From Marinicella rhabdoformis (lineage in GTDB: Bacteria; Pseudomonadota; Gammaproteobacteria; Xanthomonadales; Marinicellaceae), in contig NZ_VTFS01000002.1 of the NCBI RefSeq assembly GCF_009671245.1, forward strand, positions 62,001 to 126,000: DNA of 64,000 nt. Direction: 5' to 3'. A program made the position numbers and the translations under genes. The first letter of the stretch is position 1. Each line of letters opens with the position of its first letter. A model generated the notes under the pieces. It searched no databases. It worked only from the letters and a program-made list of their open reading frames with translations, and was not told where the DNA came from. Positions 8,223 to 15,775 of the stretch are shown in pieces.

Positions 8223-10394
8223 TTATTGCTGTTCAAATCCGCTGGTAAAAATAATGTCATTACTTTCTGTTGTGCATTCTCCACCATTTACAAAAATACA
8301 TTCAACCCACTCAGGGTGGTCAATGAATGGGTTTCTGTTTTCTTGGTAGGAATAAATGCGTTCATTTCTGTCGCGCTCGATGTCATCAACTGGGTCGGCT
8401 TCATGCCATTCCAATAATACAGACAATAAACCCATATAAGGGTCATCTTGGTTGATGAGATTGGGGTTGTCAGTCAGTTGTAAATCTACTTCTCCTGGCA
8501 CATCTCCGGAATAACGAACGTCCATATAAAACATGGCACGCGCGATGTCACCTTTGCGGAAGTCCCAAACTTCATAAGAGTTAGTGTCGTATTTGTTACT
8601 GATTCCGGCGCCACCTTGACCGTGGTTTGCCGTCGTGACATCTTCTGTGCAGCCGCTTGAACAATTATCAAAGTATAAATTATCTCGATGTTGGTTGTAG
8701 ATTTTGTCTGACATCATTAAGTGGTGACCATCGGTTCTGGCTGCATTATTAGTTCCTAATGCAGCAACTTTAAATCCATAAGATTGTGGCCAGGTATGCT
8801 CTCTGTTATACACCTGGTCTCCGCCACCAATAAATGTGTAAGAGTTGTTTTTGTAAACCATCCAAACTTTAGTTTGATCTGTTGGGTCTTCGTCAGCAAA
8901 TGAAAGCATGTCCCATGTGTTAAACGCTGATGGGCCACTGGTGTAATTGCCCTTAACATGGTCATCGATGATTTCATGTAATGAAGTACGCAAAGTGCTG
9001 GCATCTGTGTCATCAGCTGTGGCGTAATATTCGCCAATGGGACACAGGCTGTTGGCCAAGCCAGGAGTAGGGTCAACGGCTTGGTAGGTTAAGCTGTTCA
9101 AAGACCCGCCAGAGCCATTTGGACAACGCGCTAATGATTCAGATGCTGCATTGCTGTTGGCATCTTCATTGACCTGTGCTTGCCCTATATTCATCAATGC
9201 CAACAGGTCTGTGTCATCAGATTGTCCAGAACCATAAACCAAAGCATCTAAGATGTCGGTACTGGTGATGGCGGAGCCATTAGGAAAGTTCGCCACATCT
9301 GAATAATATATCGCTATAGCATCAGCACCATCAGCAATGCTGTCAGGTGGTAATAAGTAATTGGGTGTTAAGCTGCTGTCACCGATTAGGAAATAACCTT
9401 CTGCAGTAAATGTGTTGCCTGATAAGTCATAAGCATCAGACACTTGGTTTGTGCCACCGTCATACATAACCAAAGTCACACCATCGGTACTGCTGTTAGG
9501 GGATCCTTTTAATTCGATGAATTCAGCGGTGCCTACGGCATCTAACTCATTGATGATGATTTGAGGTGCTGGTGGATTACCGGCAGCGGCATTGGGTGTG
9601 GGTGTAGATTCAAAGAATGTGTTGTTCAAGTCTTCTGAGGTTTCATCACTGCCTGTGATGCCATTACCGCCAGTTGTGGTTTCATTGCCTTCATTCATGT
9701 TGCTGCGTTGCCATGAGTTTCCATCTGCATGTTCAAATGAAGTAAAAATTGCTTGATTGGCAATGCTGGTGTCGTTTTGGTAAGTGCTGCTGTTACTGTC
9801 ACCGTCTGGGCCATCAATTGACACACCGGTTTTATCAATGGCTTCGGTTTTGTCTCCCCATAATACGTAGTCAATGTCTTGCATCAAATCACTTTGGCCA
9901 TTCCAATAAGCTAAAACCACGACTTCGCCATCATCAGTTAAGCCACTGTTCAATCCATCTATTGAACCTGTGCGTGCTTCACGCATGTCAGGTACCGCAC
10001 TGGTGTTAGCAATTTCATAAGTGGGGTCTATACCGTATGCTGTGTTGAAATCAACGGCGCCATTTAAAGCCACTGTTTGGTATGCACCTGGTGCAATGGA
10101 GGCACCATCCGGAAAACGTGCATAGAAATCGGCAAAGCCACCGCCACCGCCACCGCCTGTGACTAACTGGTAATAATAAGTACCACCGTTTGAATATGTG
10201 GCATCCGTTAAATAAACGTTACTTAAATCGATTGGAGCCGCACCTTTGTTGTGAATTTCAATAAACTCACCTGTGGCGGGTTTGGCTGCGATTTCTGTGA
10301 TTAATAAGTTGGCTTGTTCTGGGGTGCCGGCATCAACGTTGAAAGCGGCAAAAGAGGCTGAAATTGCAGCCCAAAGTTGTAAATTTTTTTTCAT
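8223..10394 (-). CDS. secreted endonuclease I family protein with lamin-tail domains
   Basis: 723 residues with a signal peptide at about 1-22 (ending NVDAG). A first lamin-tail domain covers about 28-150 (LLITEIAAKPATGEFIEIHN) and contains a six-glycine run. A second covers about 278-400 (IIINELDAVGTAEFIELKG). The endonuclease I domain is at about 460-700, with the metal and catalytic region YNREHTWPQSYGF and DGHHLMMSDKIYNQHRDN. It probably cuts extracellular DNA or RNA for nutrition. The C-terminus ends DIIFTSGFEQQ, a tail shared in form with the exported protein at 48380. The nuclease core alone is about 230 residues, so this is a large modular version. Confidence 0.85.
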   Translation of the reverse strand: MKKNLQLWAAISASFAAFNVDAGTPEQANLLITEIAAKPATGEFIEIHNKGAAPIDLSNVYLTDATYSNGGTYYYQLVTGGGGGGGFADFYARFPDGASIAPGAYQTVALNGAVDFNTAYGIDPTYEIANTSAVPDMREARTGSIDGLNSGLTDDGEVVVLAYWNGQSDLMQDIDYVLWGDKTEAIDKTGVSIDGPDGDSNSSTYQNDTSIANQAIFTSFEHADGNSWQRSNMNEGNETTTGGNGITGSDETSEDLNNTFFESTPTPNAAAGNPPAPQIIINELDAVGTAEFIELKGSPNSSTDGVTLVMYDGGTNQVSDAYDLSGNTFTAEGYFLIGDSSLTPNYLLPPDSIADGADAIAIYYSDVANFPNGSAITSTDILDALVYGSGQSDDTDLLALMNIGQAQVNEDANSNAASESLARCPNGSGGSLNSLTYQAVDPTPGLANSLCPIGEYYATADDTDASTLRTSLHEIIDDHVKGNYTSGPSAFNTWDMLSFADEDPTDQTKVWMVYKNNSYTFIGGGDQVYNREHTWPQSYGFKVAALGTNNAARTDGHHLMMSDKIYNQHRDNLYFDNCSSGCTEDVTTANHGQGGAGISNKYDTNSYEVWDFRKGDIARAMFYMDVRYSGDVPGEVDLQLTDNPNLINQDDPYMGLLSVLLEWHEADPVDDIERDRNERIYSYQENRNPFIDHPEWVECIFVNGGECTTESNDIIFTSGFEQQ

Positions 10395-10533
10395 TGTTTT
10401 AAAAGTAGGGGAAAATCGGGAAAACGATTCTACAATGAAAAATATGTCAAATGTGTGAATTGGAGATAATTATTAAAAATTATCCCCGGTTTTTATTAGT
10501 TTTGAGAAATTTGTCGGTGCTGTACGCTTAAGT

Positions 10534-11202
10534 TTAACCCATGGGTGTAATCAACTTGTCAAAAATGGCAAGAGCAAATCCGGCTATTAACAGTGTTATG
10601 CCAACGACAGGCATAACAAAATACAAAGTTAAACCCATAACGGCCAGAGCCAAACCTTTAGATGTAAAGTCTGATTGTGTTCTACCAAATTCATTGGCAT
10701 TCATTAGTTTTGCTGCTAAATAATCTAAGCTGAATTTGCCGCCACCGTTGAATACCAATGGCATCAACATGATGACAAACAGCAGTGGCAGCTTGAAGTT
10801 ACCAAAACCATCGTCACTGATGGCGTAACCCTGCCACAACTCAGCCAAAGAGCCATAGTCAGCTGGCCAATGTACGGCTGCGGTGGCTACAGAAGTGATG
10901 ACGATAAGTGAGAAGGCCGCAAATCGAGTGCCCAAGCCAATCAGCAACATCACCGCAAAAACCATTTCACCCCATGTGGCCATAAACCAAGAAATCTCTG
11001 TGTCAATGTAGTTAAAAGGGAAAGGAAAGTTGTCTTTGATGTGACTGAACCAATTGTCTCCGCGGTATTTTTCTATACCAGATTCAAAGAATTCCCAAAA
11101 TAATATCAACCGCAGAAAAAGTGGCGGTAACCACTCGCCGGCTGAATTCAGTCTGGCCATTTTTACTTGGGCTAGGTTTTGTAATTTATTGAAGGTATTC
11201 AT
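10534..11202 (-). CDS. DoxX-family membrane protein of the bufferin operon (HvfD-like)
   Basis: 222 residues from the ATG at 11202. That ATG overlaps the upstream stop codon as ATGA and has AGGA about 9 bases before it. A longer frame from 11244 lacks this support. DoxX core: PPLFLRLILFWEFFESGIEKYRG, then three to four membrane helices. DoxX proteins are frequent fourth members of MNIO/DUF2063 operons (HvfD in Haemophilus). Their role is unsettled, possibly electron transfer or maturation at the membrane. It is the last gene of the operon read from 13301. Confidence 0.85.
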   Translation of the reverse strand: MNTFNKLQNLAQVKMARLNSAGEWLPPLFLRLILFWEFFESGIEKYRGDNWFSHIKDNFPFPFNYIDTEISWFMATWGEMVFAVMLLIGLGTRFAAFSLIVITSVATAAVHWPADYGSLAELWQGYAISDDGFGNFKLPLLFVIMLMPLVFNGGGKFSLDYLAAKLMNANEFGRTQSDFTSKGLALAVMGLTLYFVMPVVGITLLIAGFALAIFDKLITPMG

Positions 11203-11954
11203 GATGTGGTCCTGATGGTGTTTATGATGTTTTGTTGATGCCAATGTTTCAATGTTTGAAGGCCAAAGTTGATAAATTGATTGGTGTCTTGTGCTTTGCT
11301 TTGTTTTGCTAATCCCGTCAAATGCTGGCGGCCACTTAAGCTGTTGTTGTTTTTAAGTTGTTCAAATAACAGCGCTGAAAAAGGCTGGAGTTCGGTGAAC
11401 TTCACCTGATTGTCTTTGTTTCTCCACAGCAACAAAAAAACAGGCTGTTCCAATGGTTTGGTGGGCTGGTTGTTGGCGGAGATTTGGTGAACTGGAAATT
11501 GATAGGCTTGCAAAGATGATACTGTATTGATAACTGGAATGTCATCGAGTAAATCTTTTTCATTGACCTTCAGATTAAATTCCACTTCATTTAAATGTTT
11601 ATCTAAATGTAATTCAAGCCATTCATACAAGGCCAGTTCATAGGTGAAAGGCCTGAGCTGATCTTTTGGCAGTTGTTTCACAAAAGACACAAATTCACGT
11701 GGAATTTCTGGGAAATGTGGTGTTTTGTTGTGTTTGGCTTGAAAGAAGTTTCGAATCAACTGTTCCCATTCTTTGTTGCTTAAAATGGTTTTTAAAACAG
11801 GAAATGTACCAGCAATCAAACTGGAAATACTGTTAAAAAATAAGTTTCTGTAAATTTCTAAGCGCCTGTCTTCTATGCCACTTGGGGCTTCCTGGGTATT
11901 TGGGTTGCGAAGGTGTGCTGCAAAATCCAGTTGAGCTTGCTTAAAGGTGGGCAT
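11199..11954 (-). CDS. bufC: DUF2063 partner protein (BufC/HvfC-like)
   Basis: 251 residues. The ATG at 11954 is preferred over an upstream in-frame TTG at 11996 because family proteins start just before FKQAQLDFAAHLR. The N-terminal DUF2063 domain shows RRLEIYRNLFFNSISSL, AGTFPVLK and FFQAKHNKTPHFPEIPREF. The C-terminal part is the winged-helix-like portion seen in the family. BufC/HvfC binds the precursor peptide and delivers it to the MNIO enzyme as an obligate partner. It overlaps the MNIO gene by 14 bases and the DoxX gene by 4, which indicates tight translational coupling. Confidence 0.88.
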   Translation of the reverse strand: MPTFKQAQLDFAAHLRNPNTQEAPSGIEDRRLEIYRNLFFNSISSLIAGTFPVLKTILSNKEWEQLIRNFFQAKHNKTPHFPEIPREFVSFVKQLPKDQLRPFTYELALYEWLELHLDKHLNEVEFNLKVNEKDLLDDIPVINTVSSLQAYQFPVHQISANNQPTKPLEQPVFLLLWRNKDNQVKFTELQPFSALLFEQLKNNNSLSGRQHLTGLAKQSKAQDTNQFINFGLQTLKHWHQQNIINTIRTTS

Positions 11955-12795
11955 GGTTTTTGTTGGTTGATTGGTATTGATTTTGCAACGTGTCAATGCG
12001 GTTAACTTCTTTCAATAGTTCTGCTACAGGTGGAAAATTGAAGTCGCGCTCTAACAACGTGGGAAAAACACCGTAATTTTTATAAGTGTGTGCTAACAGT
12101 TGCCAAACAGATTCTATGACTTCATCGCCATGGGTGTCCACCTTGAGGTCATCAGCTTCATCGAAGTGACCTGCAATGTGAATGTAAGCTATTTTTTCGT
12201 GTGGCAAGCGGTCTAAAAAATCAAAGGCATCGTAATTGTGATTGATGCTGTTGACATAAATGTTGTTCACATCTAAGTGAAGTAAACAGTCTGATTTTTC
12301 AATGACCAGATTAATAAACTCCAGTTCAGACATCTCTGAACCAGGTTGCGTTAGGTAATAAGATACATTTTCTAAAGCCATGCGCTCACCTAAGATGTCT
12401 TGGACACGGAGTACGCGGTCTGCAACATAAGATGCTGCGGCTTCAGTGAAAGGTATTGGCATCAGATCATACAATTGACCGCCATCTGAGCAGTATGACA
12501 GGTGTTCAGAATAAATAGGTGATTGTATGTCTGCTTTAAACTTTTTGATGCTTTTGACTAAGGTTTCATTCAGTGCATCTGGCCCACCAATGGATAAAGA
12601 CAAGCCGTGTAAAACCATGGGATACTTAGACGCAAAGGCCAAAAAGTCTTTTTTTGATTGGCCACCTACTGTGATCCAGTTTTCAGGTGCCACTTCCATA
12701 AACTGCACAGGATTAAGGTCGCCAAATGATTGAAACGGCGCAACCAGGCCCCGTCTCAATCCAATTCCTGCGCCTTGTAGCTCAGAAAGCTGCAT
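11941..12795 (-). CDS. bufB: DUF692 multinuclear non-haem iron oxidase (MNIO, BufB/HvfB-like)
   Basis: 284 residues from the ATG at 12795, six bases after the precursor's stop. An ATG at 12819 would add eight residues but overlaps the precursor gene. The TIM-barrel metal-ligand motifs of the family are visible in order: MEVAPENW, HGLSLSIGG, SEHLSY, LENVSYYL, LHLDVNNIYVNSINHN, IAGHFDEA and DTHGDEV. MNIO enzymes use two or three iron ions to oxidise cysteines in RiPP precursors. In the EGKCG class the Cys becomes a copper-binding thiooxazole or oxazolone-thioamide group. Its position directly after a 12-EGKCG precursor fits that reaction. Confidence 0.92.
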   Translation of the reverse strand: MQLSELQGAGIGLRRGLVAPFQSFGDLNPVQFMEVAPENWITVGGQSKKDFLAFASKYPMVLHGLSLSIGGPDALNETLVKSIKKFKADIQSPIYSEHLSYCSDGGQLYDLMPIPFTEAAASYVADRVLRVQDILGERMALENVSYYLTQPGSEMSELEFINLVIEKSDCLLHLDVNNIYVNSINHNYDAFDFLDRLPHEKIAYIHIAGHFDEADDLKVDTHGDEVIESVWQLLAHTYKNYGVFPTLLERDFNFPPVAELLKEVNRIDTLQNQYQSTNKNHAHL

Positions 12796-12800
12796 GGTGC

Positions 12801-13301
12801 TTATGCTTTGCCACCACATTTACCTTCGGCATCTTTCTTATGGTCTTCGCCGCATTTACCTTCGGCTTTTTTATCTTTGGCTTTGTCGTGACCACCGCAT
12901 TTGCCTTCACCACATTTGCCTTCGGCATCTTTTTTGTCACCGCCGCATTTGCCTTCACCACATTTGCCTTCAGCATCTTTTTTGTCACCGCCGCATTTGC
13001 CTTCACCACATTTGCCTTCGGCATCTTTTTTGTCGCCGCCGCATTTGCCTTCACCACATTTGCCTTCACCACATTTGCCTTCGGCTTTTTTACCTTCAGC
13101 ATCTTTTTTGTCACCGCCACATTTACCTTCGCCATCTTTACCATCAAATTTTGCGATGGCATGGCCTTCGGCATTCTCATAACCTTGGCTTAAGTCATTT
13201 TGACCAAAAGGATTTGAATCGCTCATCATAGAAGCTGAGCCTACTAAAGTAACTGCTGCAGCAATGGCTGCTGAAACTGGTTTTATTTTCATGTCTTTCA
13301 T
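12801..13301 (-). CDS. bufA: EGKCG-repeat RiPP precursor (bufferin/HvfA-like)
   Basis: 166 residues from the ATG at 13301, which has GGAGG about 8 bases upstream. A longer frame to 13379 would lose the signal peptide. A Sec-type signal spans about residues 1-24 (PVSAAIAAAVTLVGSAS). After a short linker (25-57) come twelve EGKCG motifs. Every one of the twelve cysteines (61, 77, 82, 87, 98, 103, 114, 119, 130, 135, 150, 162) sits in one. Units are spaced by GDKKDA, and a 16-residue pattern repeats about three times at 84-131. In this family MNIO and DUF2063 proteins convert the EGKCG cysteines, and the product chelates or buffers copper in the periplasm. That this precursor is modified, and binds copper, is inference from family and operon. 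Confidence 0.9.
   Translation of the reverse strand: MKDMKIKPVSAAIAAAVTLVGSASMMSDSNPFGQNDLSQGYENAEGHAIAKFDGKDGEGKCGGDKKDAEGKKAEGKCGEGKCGEGKCGGDKKDAEGKCGEGKCGGDKKDAEGKCGEGKCGGDKKDAEGKCGEGKCGGHDKAKDKKAEGKCGEDHKKDAEGKCGGKA
12891..13067. repeat. in-frame 48-bp tandem repeats in the EGKCG precursor
   Basis: The units encode EGKCGEGKCGGDKKDA and are nearly identical in DNA as well as protein, three full copies plus partial ones. The only visible changes are third-position ones such as TTCGGC/TTCAGC and CACCG/CGCCG. This suggests recent expansion by slippage or unequal recombination. Confidence 0.85.
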
Positions 13302-13328
13302 TGTTTTCCCTCCGAAGGAATGTTTTAA

Positions 13329-13376
13329 ATTATATTCAAAGCCGCAGATTGAGTGCGGTTTGAACCAATATATTGG
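13329..13376 (-). promoter_or_regulatory. putative promoter and operator of the bufferin operon
   Basis: Read towards bufA: a 12-base perfect palindrome CCAATATATTGG (13365-13376), then an inverted repeat at 13335-13364 with arms TTCAAACCGCA and TGCGGCTTTGAA (11 pairs, one bulge, 7-base centre), then directly a perfect -10 hexamer TATAAT (13334-13329). No good -35 is present where it would be expected; the dyad covers that place. The predicted transcript would start near 13322, about 21 bases before the ATG. This layout suggests a factor-dependent promoter, but no known consensus was recognised. Confidence 0.45.
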
Positions 13377-13451
13377 CATATTCTGTGTAAAAAGTCAGTT
13401 AACTTTTTTTCACTGAATTCAATCAAAAGACCATAAAGCGTTAAAAATATT

Positions 13452-13490
13452 GCAAAAAAAAAGCGCTCAACTTTCATTGAACGCTTTTTT
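13452..13490 (-). terminator. intrinsic terminator after the E2 gene (probably bidirectional)
   Basis: AGCGCTCAA and TTGAACGCT form a 9-position stem with one mismatch. A run of A lies on one side and a run of T on the other, so it can end transcription of the minus-strand 2-oxoacid dehydrogenase operon and shields the bufferin promoter from it. Confidence 0.8.
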
Positions 13491-13508
13491 GAAGGTTTTT
13501 AATCGTTC

Positions 13509-14798
13509 TTATTTCGATTGATTTAAATCCTTGATCATCGCCGCTAAAAAGCGTGCTGCTTCGCCACCCGTCACCGCGCGGTGATCGAATGTCAGAGACA
13601 ATGGAATGGTTCTGTGCGCTTCCATACCGCCCAACACAGGCACCACTTCATGACGCAGCTTACCTGCAGCAATGATTGAAACACATGGGGGTGTAATCAC
13701 CGGTGTCGCATACCTGCCAGCATAAACGCCGAAGTTAGACAACATGATGGTGTAATCCTTCATGGCTTCAGGTGGAATGCTGCGTGATTTGACTTGGCTT
13801 TTAATCACGTTCATTTCGCCACGAATTTGTTCTGGCGTCAATGACTCGCAGTTACGCATGGTGGGTACAAATAAACCATCTTCTGTATCCACAGCAATAC
13901 CAATGTCAACATGTCCAATGATGCGACGCGCTAATTTTTCACCATCAAACCATGCATTCAATGCAGGTTCTGCTGCAGCAGCAACAACCAAAGAGCGAAT
14001 CAATCTACCGGTTATGTCTTGGCCAGGCAACCAAGCATGAATGTCTGCATCGTCCATGATTGTTGTCGGAACGATGTTGGCATGTGCATTCTGCATGACG
14101 CGAGCCATGGTTCTGCGTGAGCCTTTGACTTGTTGCCAGTCACCTGTTGCTACAGCAGGTGCCGTTGGTTTTGGTGCAGCTGGAGTAGGGGTTGGCGCTA
14201 CAGGTGCCGCCGCAGGAATTGGTGCTGGTGTCGGAGCAGCAGGTGCCGCTGGCTGTGGATTTGCCGCAGCTTTTTTCACATCACTCGGGCGAATCACACC
14301 GCCAGTACCTGTGGCTTCAACTGTGGCCAAATCAACTTTTAATTTTTTGGCCAATGCACGAACAGCAGGTGCCGCTTTCTTACCGCCGAAGTCTTGCATG
14401 CTGTTGATGACTGTATTTGAAGCTTCCATTTGACCTACAACAGTACCAATGGCTTCTTCTTTTGCAGGTTCATCATTGTCTGAGCCGTCTTTTAAGTCAT
14501 TCAAAACTTCTTCGGCTTCTGCACGCAATTGTGAGGGTGTGTCTTCAGTGCCAGCAGATGTACCGTCAGCTGAAAACTCAATCAAGGGTGCGCCTGTATC
14601 GATGACATCACCGGGCTCACCATACAGTTTGGCTACAACGCCTGCTGTAGGAACGGGAACGTCAACTACGGCTTTGGCTGTTTCCATAGAAACCATCGGT
14701 TGGTCAACTTCTACAGTATCGCCAACTTGAACGTGCCACTCAACGATTTCTGCATCTGGTAAGCCTTCGCCTAAATCGGGTAATTTAAAAATACTCAT
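13509..14798 (-). CDS. 2-oxoacid dehydrogenase E2 (dihydrolipoamide acyltransferase)
   Basis: 429 residues. The N-terminal lipoyl domain (1-80) has the lipoyl-lysine in METAKAVVDVP. The peripheral subunit-binding domain is near 145-180 (APAVRALAKKLKVDL). An Ala/Pro-rich hinge covers about 180-220 (AAPAAPTPAPIPAAAP). The catalytic acyltransferase domain ends with DHRAVTGGEAARFL, where the usual DHRxxDG motif reads DHRAVTGG. It takes the acyl group from E1 to CoA. Gene order E1alpha-E1beta-E2 suggests a branched-chain or pyruvate-type complex. E3 is not in this operon. It overlaps E1beta by ATGA. Confidence 0.9.
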   Translation of the reverse strand: MSIFKLPDLGEGLPDAEIVEWHVQVGDTVEVDQPMVSMETAKAVVDVPVPTAGVVAKLYGEPGDVIDTGAPLIEFSADGTSAGTEDTPSQLRAEAEEVLNDLKDGSDNDEPAKEEAIGTVVGQMEASNTVINSMQDFGGKKAAPAVRALAKKLKVDLATVEATGTGGVIRPSDVKKAAANPQPAAPAAPTPAPIPAAAPVAPTPTPAAPKPTAPAVATGDWQQVKGSRRTMARVMQNAHANIVPTTIMDDADIHAWLPGQDITGRLIRSLVVAAAAEPALNAWFDGEKLARRIIGHVDIGIAVDTEDGLFVPTMRNCESLTPEQIRGEMNVIKSQVKSRSIPPEAMKDYTIMLSNFGVYAGRYATPVITPPCVSIIAAGKLRHEVVPVLGGMEAHRTIPLSLTFDHRAVTGGEAARFLAAMIKDLNQSK

Positions 14799-15775
14799 GA
14801 TACCTCCATCACTTTGCGTACTTGATCAATAATTCTGTCTGCGGTTGGCATGTATTTCTTCTCCATCTTGAATAAAGGCATGATGGTGTCATAACCTGTT
14901 ACACGTTTAACTGGTGCCATTAAGTTGTACAAACCTTGGTCTGCCAAATTGGCAGCAATTTCTGATGACAAGCTGCAATGTCTGGCAGCTTCTTGGATAA
15001 TCACACAGCGGCCCGTTTTTTCAACAGATTCATGTATGGTGTCCATATCCAATGGACTGATGGTTGCGACATCGATGATTTCAGCAGAAATGCCTTCAGT
15101 GGCTAATTTATCTGCAGCTTCAATGGTTTCTTTCATCATCGCACCCCAGGTAACCAAAGTCACGTCAGTACCTTCTCGGTCTACGAAACACATGTCCAGT
15201 GGGTACTCTTCACCATCGTCTTCCACTTCTTCTTTATTTAAGTGGTAAACACGTTTGGGTTCTAAGAATAATACTGGATCAGGGTTTCTGATGGCTGCCA
15301 ATAACAAACCGTAAGCACGGCTTGGAGATGAAGGTGCGACCACACGTAAACCAGGAATGTGTGCAAACATGGCTTCTGTGCTTTCTGAATGGTGCTCTGG
15401 CGCATGGATACCGCCACCGTACGGTGCGCGGATAACCAGAGGACAAGTTAATCTTCCACGAGTTCTGTTTCTGAACCTTGCAGCATGACAAACAATTTGT
15501 TCAAACATGGGGTAAATAAAGCCCATAAATTGTGCTTCGGCTATGGGCTTCATGCCTTGGGTTGCCATGCCGACGGTTAAACCTGCAATCATGGCTTCGG
15601 CCAAAGGCGTGTCAATCACTCGGTCTTCACCAAATTCTTGAGCCAAACCATTGGTAGCTCGGAATACGCCTCCATTGATACCAACGTCTTCACCCAAGAT
15701 AACCACATCTTTGTCATTTCTTAATTCGTGTGCCAATGCCATGGTTACGGCATCTACCATCGTCACTTTAGCCAT
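14795..15775 (-). CDS. 2-oxoacid dehydrogenase E1 component, beta subunit
   Basis: 326 residues. Transketolase-like pyrimidine-binding domain: VILGEDVGINGGVFRAT, AEAMIAGLTVGMA, AQFMGFIYPMFEQ and the APYGGGIHAPEHHSES loop. The C-terminal transketolase domain has VTLVTWGAMM. With E1alpha it forms the thiamine-diphosphate heterotetramer that decarboxylates the 2-oxoacid and acylates the E2 lipoyl group. The HAPEHHSES loop is typical of branched-chain and Gram-positive-type pyruvate complexes, so the substrate is left open. The genes overlap on both sides (8 bases with E1alpha, 4 with E2). Confidence 0.92.
   Translation of the reverse strand: MAKVTMVDAVTMALAHELRNDKDVVILGEDVGINGGVFRATNGLAQEFGEDRVIDTPLAEAMIAGLTVGMATQGMKPIAEAQFMGFIYPMFEQIVCHAARFRNRTRGRLTCPLVIRAPYGGGIHAPEHHSESTEAMFAHIPGLRVVAPSSPSRAYGLLLAAIRNPDPVLFLEPKRVYHLNKEEVEDDGEEYPLDMCFVDREGTDVTLVTWGAMMKETIEAADKLATEGISAEIIDVATISPLDMDTIHESVEKTGRCVIIQEAARHCSLSSEIAANLADQGLYNLMAPVKRVTGYDTIMPLFKMEKKYMPTADRIIDQVRKVMEVS

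Noticed and set aside
12891-13067. Repeat array considered as a CRISPR array
   Set aside because: The units are in-frame coding repeats with no unique spacers, and no cas genes are near.
12726-13231. Long plus-strand frames (145-155 codons, rich in Phe, Ala, Leu and His) across the EGKCG precursor
   Set aside because: They are the complementary reading of the 48-bp repeat array. The minus-strand frame has a signal peptide, a GGAGG site and family motifs.
10534-13301. Methanobactin (mbn) operon
   Set aside because: The precursor has EGKCG motifs and a Sec signal, not a short methanobactin leader, and no mbnC-type protein is present. DUF2063 and DoxX point to the bufferin/HvfA class.
13301-13379. 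Longer N-terminus for the EGKCG precursor (ATG at 13379)
   Set aside because: It would read through the putative -10 box and dyad. The ATG at 13301 has GGAGG and a signal peptide.
14041-14433. Long plus-strand frame rich in Ala and Gly across the E2 gene
   Set aside because: Complement of the E2 Ala/Pro hinge; composition is that of a shadow frame.
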